From contig NC_081844.1 in assembly GCF_963259705.1 (NCBI RefSeq), positions 24,692,294 through 24,756,293 on the forward strand: 64,000 bases of DNA, read 5' to 3'. Shown piece after piece: positions 56,436 through 64,000 of this stretch. A program made the translations under genes and the position numbers. The stretch comes from Myotis daubentonii (taxonomy: Eukaryota > Chordata > Mammalia > Chiroptera > Vespertilionidae). The notes below the pieces were generated by a model, which did no database searches, was not told the origin of the DNA, and saw only the letters and a program-made list of their open reading frames with translations. Each line of letters begins with the position of its first letter. Position 1 is the first letter of the stretch.

Positions 56436-57655
56436 TGGCAGAGGTCAAAGGCTCAGAGTCAGATATCATGATTATCTTCAGACCATTATACTAGAACTTG
56501 CCGTTTCCATTTATTTCCTGGAATTTCTGTTTCTTTGACCTCATCTTCTCTATTCAACGTATGTAACTCAATTAAGTTCTCTGCTCTCTCAGATATTCAA
56601 CAACTATTGTCTTCGTTGTTTTTCTACTTTCCTAAATTTATTTCCATCATGGATCGGATATATTTGGAAAATTCTATTTACCTAATGAAACAACATGGAT
56701 ATCTTTAGAATAATTTTTCTCAAATGACATATACCATACCAAATAATTTTTTTTACTAAAAGAATCATTCTGAATTGCACTACTCCTATGGAAAAACTAC
56801 ATTTAATGACCAAGGCAGTTTATACAGTTTTGTATGAGAGGAAAATCTGAGACCTCTGCTGTTCACTTTTATGACTGACATTTCTTTGTATATCATTGTC
56901 TCAACTGCTGTTCCTGATAATGTAGATTCTGACATACTATTGTGTTTAATAGCTGGTCACTGGGTTTTATTCTCCTCATTGGAATCCTGTTCTCTTTTAG
57001 CTCAGTGTTCATAGCCCTACCTTAGCCACTTACAGAATGATTATCAAATCAATTTCTCCAAGGGGGCTCTTCATTGAAAAATAAATTTTAATAAATAAGT
57101 TGACCTAATACCACCTTAAAATTACAGATGAATTTCAATATGATGGAGCATATTTTTAAGTCACATATTGTATTATTATGTAAAATGTTTATTCTTCATG
57201 CTATGCATCTATTCATTGAAATATGGAGGAATGATGCCCATTTGGAAAGGGGTATATACATATGATTGAAGACTGGTTGGTGTTTCTCTATATTTTATTG
57301 GGTTGAAAATTTGCAGTGCTTCCTATAATGTGACTCTTTCATTAAAATATTCATAAGAATAGACAGGATGGTAAGTGATCATTATCAGTTCCATCCACTA
57401 TACATCTGTATTGTGCTCAGGATAATATTCATCCTTTATGATCAAAGAATGACTCAAGAGAGAAATTGCATTCTTGTTTAGTTGTATGACACAGGGTCGC
57501 CAGTTTTTCTACACACACATATGTGTTCTTTCCACCTCTCCTGGTTACAGAGAAATGAACCTCCAATAAGTTTTTATATATAGTTGTCTTAAATAAACTA
57601 ACATAGTAACAATGAATGCTGTCTTCTAAAAGAAATAAATAAAATAAAAATGGTA
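56436..57655. other. OR 3'-flank, no further gene
   Basis: Text such as 'gttttgtatgagaggaaaat' and 'tgtgtttaatagctggtcac' is paralogous to the 3' flanks of the other receptors (6420-7150, 62820-63350). No gene is seen. Confidence 0.65.
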
Positions 57656-57838
57656 AGCGTCCTAGTTGGTTGGGTGTTGTCCCAAGCACTGAGAGGTTTA
57701 ATTCCTGGTCAGGGCACATGCCTGGGTTTCAGGCTCTATCTCAAATCGGGGGGCATGTAGGAGGCAGCCAATTGAAGTTTCCATCTCTCCCTCTACCTTC
57801 CTTTCTCACTCTAAAATCAATAAATATATATTTAGGGA
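57656..57838 (+). mobile_element. Ves SINE, old copy
   Basis: 'gcgtcctagttggttgggtg' head and an 'aaatcaataaatatatattt' tail. Confidence 0.85.
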
Positions 57839-58154
57839 AAGAAAGTGTTATTCTCCCGTGAAATTTCTAATTTTGTTTGTGTCTCCTAACTTTTTTTCTT
57901 GATTAGATTTATTATACATCGGTATGGTTTGGATTTATAAATTCTGTTTTTCTGTTTTTAAATCCATTAATTCCTGACTTTGTTTTTGTTATAAACTGAA
58001 TCTGCTCCCCTGAAGCTTGTTTTATTCTATTAATGAATTCAATTTATTTTTATGCTTTTATTTTTTTTAACTGAAAAATTTTAAGGATATTTTTCATCTG
58101 AGTACAGCATTGGCTACACCCTGAGTTTTCACATATAGAGTTGTCATTGTAATG

Positions 58155-58381
58155 TTTTTTCTAAATATATTTGTATTGATTTCAGAGAGGAAGGGAGAGT
58201 GACAGAGAGATAGAAAAATCAATGATGAGAGAGAATCATTGATCTGCTGCCTCCTGCATGCCTCCTCCTAGGGATCACATTTGAGGCCAGGCATGTGCCC
58301 TGACTGAGAATCAAACCAACTGAACTGTGACCTCCTAGTTCATGGGTTGATGCTCAACCACTGAGCCACACCAGTTGGACT
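58155..58381 (-). mobile_element. Ves SINE
   Basis: Reverse copy: 'atttcagagaggaagggaga', 'gcctcctgcatgcctcc', head complement 'actgagccacaccagttgga'. Confidence 0.9.
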
Positions 58382-59689
58382 CATTGTAATCTCTTAAATA
58401 GTAGTTTGAATAATTCTCTTTTGACCAAGTTGTATTTGAGGAGATTGCTTTAAAAATTCCCCCATAAAGTTTTTATGTAGTTGAGTTTTATGGCCTTGTA
58501 GTTAGAGAATATATCTGAATTTTTTCTTCTGCTGTTTTGAAATGTGTGGCTAAGAAGTTAACTGACTTTTGTCAATGTTTCATGGGTGCTTAAAGAGGAG
58601 ATGTATTATTTGTTATAGGCTACAAAGTTCAATATTTATCAGTTAATTAAAACAGTTTATAATTCAGAAAAAAAAGAAAACGAGTTTCAAAAAAAACAGC
58701 AACCAACAGCAGATAACTAGTGTCCTCCCTTATATTTTCTTTGATTATTATATCATTAAGCTATTACTGTATGACAAGCCATCCTACAAGCAAATTATTA
58801 AATATAATGCCAGTATTACTAAGTGAGATTGCATGTTATGGAGTTTTTATGAGCTCAGCCAGTCTCCCTGTGAAACTGTAGTCAGCTGTGAGTCTCTACA
58901 TGTATTTTTAAGGCTCATTCGTGATGTTGCGTGTGGCCATGGTGATCTTCTCCTTTGAAGCAGTATGTCATCAGTTTACCTTATTTTTATATCTAATTTT
59001 ATCTTCTATTTTAAAGAAAAGAAATGGTACTGAATATGAATTGCTTTATTTTACTTCCGTAGTTCCAATATCCATGAAACTTACTTTTCTCCAGGTAAAA
59101 GAGATACTCCTACCATTTCTCAGTGTGAATCAGCTACCTGGGCTCTAGATCCTAGGCTATTTTCCTTCCATTTTTTAAAAGTATAATTACATAATGTAAA
59201 CTAAACATGATAAAAATCCACTATTTGATGAATAAAAGTCATACAAAAATTGCAGTCTACCTCATGTTTCCATTTGCATATGTCAAGAAAGTACACAATA
59301 AAATTTAATGGCTTCTTATAGTAATTGTTAAACATTTAATTTACCTAAGCCTAAATTTCCAATGAAATATGGCCATATATCTCATCTATTGCTTTCAACA
59401 TTCGTCATGGGGATAGTAAACGTAACTTCAGAGGAATATTGCAAGCAATAAATAAAATATATGGCCATATTTCATTGAGCCAAAATAAAAAATTCCAATT
59501 TAAAGTGTGTATGTATATGTGTGCTTATTCATATATATTTTTATTTCAAACAAACACACTAACATATATGTACACAAACATAGATTCATTTATAATCACA
59601 TATTTCATGTTGAAAGGAAACAAGAGAAATTTAAAGAGGATAGAAATGAAAAGAATGAATTTTTGAATTAACATAAAATTAAACGATGT
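58382..59689. other. No gene recognised
   Basis: AT-rich single-copy-looking DNA. A near-palindromic pair, 'gaaatatggccatatat' and 'atatggccatatttcattga' (59363 and 59459), lies about 95 bp apart. Open frames here are short and lack family features. Confidence 0.6.
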
Positions 59690-59992
59690 AGAAATTTAGA
59701 CATGAAGATTTAAAGTAAATGGTAGACATGAACTTAAATAATGAATTGCTTTTCTTATGTTAAGGCCTCAAAGGCATCAAAATCTGGAGCACATTTACGT
59801 TTATGCAATAAGAAATTCTCTACCAGTTAAAGAGCCTGAATATCTCCAAACTGATTTCACATTTCTTTTACTTAAGGGGGAATTACAACGCAAAATGCCT
59901 TTAGCCAGGGGAGGCTAAATGAATGAATAGAGCCACTTGATCTCAGCTTCTTTAGGAAAATTTTCATTGAATAAAGATTTATTCACTTTTTA

Positions 59993-60209
59993 AAAAAATA
60001 TATATTTTATTGATTTTTTACAGAGAGGAAGGGAGAGGATAGAGAGTTAGAAACATCAATGAGAGAGAAACATCGATCAGCTGCCTCCAGCACACCTCCT
60101 ACTGGGCATGTGGTCACAGCCAAGGCACATGCCCCTGACCAGAATTGAACCTGGGACCTTTCCGTCTGTAGACCAAGGCTCTATCCACTGAGCCAAACCA
60201 CTTAGGGCG
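59993..60209 (-). mobile_element. Ves SINE
   Basis: Near-consensus reverse copy with target duplication ttattcactttttaa on both sides. The paralogous site at about 24950 is empty. Confidence 0.94.
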
Positions 60210-60859
60210 GTTTATTCACTTTTTAATACTAACGTAAAATGACCACAAAAGTGATTTAAAACAAACACATTCATGCTGTTACAATTCCTGAGGTCAGAAA
60301 CAGGAAATGGGTCTCAGTGGGCTAAAATGAAGATGTTTGCAGGGCTAGGATTTTTCTGGAGGATACAAGGAAGAGTCTATTTACTTTCCTACTCCAAGCT
60401 TAGATTAGCATGTAAAATAATCAAAATATGTTTCTTATAATCAACAAACATTTCATAGTGAGGGGATTAAATGACAACTCTTAACTTGTGATATCAGAAG
60501 GAAATGCCAAATTGTTTTGGCTAATGTGTCATGAAGCCCAGTGTGTAACACACACAATTTATAACAAAGGAACTTAGTTTTCCCCCTTGTTGAAAAGAAA
60601 AATAGCAATTTTCTGTAGATATCAGAGCCTGTATCCCTACCATAAGTCAATATTTGGAGACTCAAGTTTTCTAATCCAGACTGCATCCTCAGTCATAAAT
60701 TTGGAAAAAATTTAAATCAGGATTGAGATAAGGTGCTGGAATGTTAGTCCTCTGAAACCCAACAAATGTAATGAGGGAGAACTAGTAGACACTGGACTCA
60801 CTCGAATTCTAAGCTGGTTTCTTGGGAACAGTATCTCCAGGAAAACATTCCCTTCTGTC

Positions 60860-61151
60860 CAGACCCACAGGGAAATCAGGTGATTAGAAGTTGCAGTAAC
60901 AAGACAGAAATGCACCTAATGAGCAGACAAAGGGAGCTGTAAATATCTCCTCATCTCCAGTCTTTCTGCTTGTGTGATCTTGGGCTGGATGGGACCTGGT
61001 TGTTGCTTTTGGAATCCTAAGTTTGTCTAGGAGACCTGTGCTTGCCTCCTTCCTGCTGTCTCGTCTGGGCAGAGAGCTTCAGTCTCCATCATCAGCCACC
61101 CAGGAGGTTGGACTTCCCAATGGAGACCATCCCCTCAGAGTTCCCAAACAG
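60860..61151 (+). promoter_or_regulatory. Candidate OR promoter and first exon with ATG, for OR at 61664
   Basis: The conserved block 'tgattagaagttgcagtaac ... tctcctcatctccagtcttt' leads into an exon ending CCAAACAG/GTGAGTCC at 61151/61152. The exon contains an ATG at 61120 followed by ten open codons and two bases before the donor. The aligned triplet in copy B is ACA, so this ATG is specific to copy C. A 13-codon upstream frame (60989-61030) may or may not be transcribed. Confidence 0.62.
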
Positions 61152-61663
61152 GTGAGTCCAAAGGTCCAGTAGGTACTACAGGAAAGTGTCAGAGAGAGTC
61201 AAAGCCAAGGGCATGTAGCAGAGGTCTCTTGATAGGACCAGCCTATGGTTGTTTAGCTGATTAACAAATTAATGACTAATTTCTGATGTTAAAAGAAGCA
61301 AACATTGAACTAATTGCTGACAATTAACTGATGGAAGACCAATTTTCAGCATGCCATACTCTGAAGAGTGCCTGGAATATGGTCTATGGTCAATATATAT
61401 TTCTCAAATGCATAAAAGATATTCTCAATAAAGCAGCAATATACATTATTTTTGAAGAACAGGTTGATGGTAGAATAGGAAATTCTATTGAGAAATGCCA
61501 ATAGAGATACCATAATGGGGAATAAATCACACATCAGAAATGGAAACTATTTTCCTTATCCTAAAACATAAAAATGTCATTTCTTCTCAGTTACTAATGC
61601 CTGCTAATGTGAAAATTATTTATTCATTTTTTTCTATTTTCTGGTAGCCACGTCCTCCAACAC

Positions 61664-62587
61664 AGGATACAAAACAATGGTACACAAATTTCAGATTTTC
61701 TTCTTCTGGGACTTTCACAGGCTCTGGAACTGCAGTCTCTCATATTTGGGCTTTTCCTCTCCATGTACCTGATCACTGTATTTGGAAACCTGCTCATCAT
61801 CCTGGCCGTCAGCTCAGACTCCCACCTCCACACGCCCATGTACTTCTTCCTCTCCAACCTGTCCTTGGTAGACATCTGTTTCACCTCCACCACCATCCCA
61901 AAGATGCTGATGAACATCCAGACACAGAGCAAAACCATCGCCTATGCAGGCTGCATCACACAGATGTATTTTTTCATACTTTTTGCTGGCTTGGACAACT
62001 TTATCCTGACTGTGATGGCCTATGACCGGTTTGTGGCCATCTGCCACCCCCTGCACTACACGGTCATCATGAACCCCCAGCTCTGTAGACTGCTGGTTCT
62101 GCTGTCCTGGATCATGAGTGTCCTGAATTCCTTGTTAGAAAGCTTAATGGTGTTGCATCTGTCCTTCTGTTCAGACTTGGAAATCCCACACTTCTTCTGT
62201 GAATTCAATCAGGTGGTCCAACTTGCCTGTTCTGACACCTTTCTTAACAACATTATAATGTATTTTACAGCTGGGCTGCTAGGTGGTGGTTCCCTTGCTG
62301 GAATCCTTTACTCTTACTCTAAGATACTTTCCTCCATACGTGGGATCCCTTCAGCTCAGGGGAAGTATAAAGCATTTTCTACCTGTGCCTCTCACCTCTC
62401 AGTTGTCTCCTTATTTTATGGCACCCTCCTGGGAGTGTACTTCAGCTCTGCTGCTTCCCGGAGCTCACACTCAAGTGCAACAGCCTCGGTGATGTACACT
62501 GTGGTCACACCCATGTTGAACCCCTTCATCTACAGTCTCAGGAACAAGGACATAAAGAGGGCCCTGGAAAGATTCTTTGGCAGGTAA
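61664..62587 (+). CDS. OR7A-like: Olfactory receptor, OR7A type, canonical start lost, possible spliced start
   Basis: A 307-codon receptor frame with all motifs: NGT glycosylation site, GN (TM1), [29 protein letters not shown], loop-2 cysteines, [10 protein letters not shown] and [12 protein letters not shown], with no internal stop. The family ATG is AGG here (61664-61666). The first downstream Met is residue 34 (61763), which would cut off the N-terminus and part of TM1. However, the acceptor ctggtag (61647) joined to the donor at 61151 puts the exon-1 ATG (61120) exactly in phase, through a 496-bp intron. The predicted product has about 323 residues with a 16-residue new leader. Downstream AATAAA at 63244. 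It is either a working gene with a relocated start or an early pseudogene. Confidence 0.85.
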   Translation, partial: RIQNNGTQISDFLLLGLSQALELQSLIFGLFLSMYLITVFGNLLIILAVSSDSHLHTPMYFFLSNLSLVDICFTSTTIPKMLMNIQTQSKTIAYAGCITQMYFFILFAGLDNFILTVMAYDRFVAICHPLHYTVIMNPQLCRLLVLLSWIMSVLNSLLESLMVLHLSFCSDLEIPHFFCEFNQVVQLACSDTFLNNIIMYFTAGLLGGGSLAGILYSYSKILSSIRGIPSAQGKYKAFSTCASHLSVVSLFYGTLLGVYFSSAASRSSHSSATASVMYTVVTPMLNPFIYSLRNKDIKRALERFFGR

Positions 62588-63371
62588 GCTTTTCATGGGC
62601 CACCTGTACTAGGCTGAAGAATTGCCCAGGAATTCAGGGTTCAAATCCTCAGGACCAGAAGTTCTGACACAAATTAATCCAATATTTGGACCATATGTAA
62701 TTGGAAATTCTCATTTATCTCATAGGTTGACATGAATTACTTTAGCATAATTTATTATTTATGACATATTTCATTCCAAGTAATTTTCCTATTGTTTTCC
62801 TGAGAAAATAGTAATGAATAATACTACCCCTATGGACAAAATTATACTTGGCTGCTAAGGTCATTTGTATAACTTTATTTTAGAGGTAACTCTGAGACCA
62901 TAGTTTTCACTTATTTGTTCATCATTATATTTTATAGCATTACCTCTACTGCTCTTCTTGATAATGTAGACTTTGACATTCTAGTATGTTTTATAGTTGG
63001 TCTCCTGGCTTCATGTTCTTTATTCTATTATTCATCTCTCTGTCCACATGCCTACCATAGCCACTGGCTAAAATTGACTATCAAACACATGTTTCTAAGA
63101 AGAATCTACAAGGAAATGCACATTTTAATAGATAGATTGGTCTAATATGGTTAGAGTCAGAGATGACCTTAAATGTGATGAAGCAATAATAGCCATACAA
63201 TTTTTTCCTGTACAAAAATATTTTTCATGGCACTTGTGTACTTAATAAAGTGTGGAATATGCTGTCCATGTGTAAGGCTCCTTATTCATTGGGGTGAAAA
63301 ATTATGTGGTGTATTTTATGATTTTTTCTGAACTATTTCACTGTTTTTGCTTTAAAACTTTCTTTTGATAT

Positions 63372-63558
63372 GCTTTTTTTTTTTAAGTGAGAGGGAGAGA
63401 TAGAGAAACATCCATATGAGAGAGAAATATTGATTGATTGTCTCCCATACTGAGGATCCAATTCACAACCTGGAAATATGCCCTGCCTGGGAATAGAACC
63501 AGCAACCTTTCTGTGCATGAGATGATGGTCAATCAACTGAGCCATACAGGCCAGGGCT
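63372..63558 (-). mobile_element. Ves SINE, diverged
   Basis: Reverse: T-run, 'gagagggagagatagagaaa', head complement 'tgagccatacaggccagggc'. Confidence 0.85.
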
Positions 63559-63577
63559 CCTTAAAATTTTAAATGTG

Positions 63578-63796
63578 GCCCTAACCGGTTTGGCTCAGTG
63601 GGTAGAGCGTCAGCCTGCGGACTCAAGGGTCCCGGGTTTGATTCCGGTCAAGGGCATGTACCTTGGTTGCGGGCACATCCCCAGTAGGGGGTGTGCAAGA
63701 GGCAGCTGATCGATGTTTCTCTCTCATCCATGTTTCTAACTATCCCTCTCCCTTCCTCTCTGTAAAAAATCAATAAAATATATATTTTAAAAAAAA
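63578..63796 (+). mobile_element. Ves SINE, near consensus
   Basis: 'gccctaaccggtttggctca' head with a clear A box (tggctcagtggg) and the B box ggtttgattcc. The tail is 'aaaaatcaataaaatatata'. Confidence 0.96.
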
Positions 63797-63799
63797 CTT

Positions 63800-64000
63800 T
63801 AGCCGAAACCGGTTTGGCTCAGTGGATAGAGCGTCAGCCTGTGGACTGAAAGGTCCCAGGTTCGATTCCGGTCAGGGGCATGTACCTTGGTTGTGGGCAC
63901 ATCCCCAGTGGGAGATGTGCAGGAGGCAGCTGATCGATGTTTCTCTCTCATCGATGTTTCTAACTATCTCTCTCCCTTCCTGTAAAAAATCAATAAAATA
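63800..64000 (+). mobile_element. Ves SINE, near consensus, cut by window end
   Basis: Second tandem copy, 'aaaccggtttggctcagtgg', with the perfect B box ggttcgattcc. It runs off the right edge. Confidence 0.96.

Larger units (their letters stand above)
59690..63370 (+). repeat. Segmental duplication unit C (OR unit)
   Basis: The left part matches 24656-26190. The right part, from about 61340, matches the sequence around the receptors at 5259 and 31012. Compared with unit B, about 4.4 kb between the first exon and the gene is missing, leaving a compact gene. Confidence 0.85.

Noticed and set aside
58921..59148. 75-codon forward frame upstream of OR unit C
   Set aside because: Composition and lack of any splice or promoter context are consistent with chance in AT-rich DNA.
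63578..64000. Possible tRNA genes from intact A and B boxes
   Set aside because: The boxes belong to Ves SINEs. There is no cloverleaf acceptor stem, and each copy ends in the SINE-specific tail.

Overview
The window comes from the nuclear genome of a vesper bat (Vespertilionidae). Three repeat classes together point there: many tRNA-derived Ves SINEs with the 'ccctaaccggtttggctcagtgg' type head, several HeliBat-type Helitrons (TCCTATATAATAAAAG head, hairpin plus CTAGT tail), and young hAT elements including a SPIN copy. This is read from sequence patterns; no database search was run.

The locus is an olfactory receptor (OR) cluster of the class II OR7A type, built by segmental duplication. 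Four OR reading frames are near-complete: 5259-6212 (+), 31012-31935 (+), 41737-42660 (-) and 61664-62587 (+). Two more are pseudogenes. One is split over 9906-19824 by an endogenous retrovirus and a Helitron. The other, at 55113-56435, carries a solo LTR. The units at 1-7150, 26210-32560 and 61340-63370 are paralogous in direct orientation. The unit around 41500-43470 lies the other way. A further block, 7320-9905, is an inverted copy of 33795-36030. Two forward and two reverse copies of a conserved block ending in a CAG/GTGAGT-like splice donor (ends at 25872, 61151, 52413 and 54128) are the probable OR promoters with 5' first exons.

Region by region. 1-7150: OR unit A, with L1, Ves and L2 remnants. 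7320-9905: inverted block with an hAT element and a MIR. 10039-19305: betaretrovirus-like provirus with both LTRs and a perfect 6-bp target duplication; gag, pro, pol and env are all broken, and two hAT elements plus tandem Helitrons sit inside pol. 19824-24600: reverse L1 and a Helitron. 24656-32560: OR unit B. 33100-36500: satellite repeats, the inverted block's partner and an MLT1 LTR. 37400-39550: L1M, Ves and MLT1. 39838-41110: processed pseudogene of DCUN1D1. 41300-43470: reverse OR unit. 43890-51590: layered L1 copies and a Tigger remnant. 51593-54430: MER5A, Helitron and two reverse first-exon blocks. 55113-56435: OR pseudogene. 59690-63370: OR unit C. The right end holds tandem Ves SINEs.

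The most notable observation concerns the OR at 61664. It has lost its usual start codon, but an ATG in the upstream first exon would splice in phase onto the receptor and give a full-length protein with a new N-terminus. The OR at 5259 has lost the same start codon by a different base change and also its stop codon. The cluster therefore shows possible start-codon relocation by splicing next to heavy transposon traffic.
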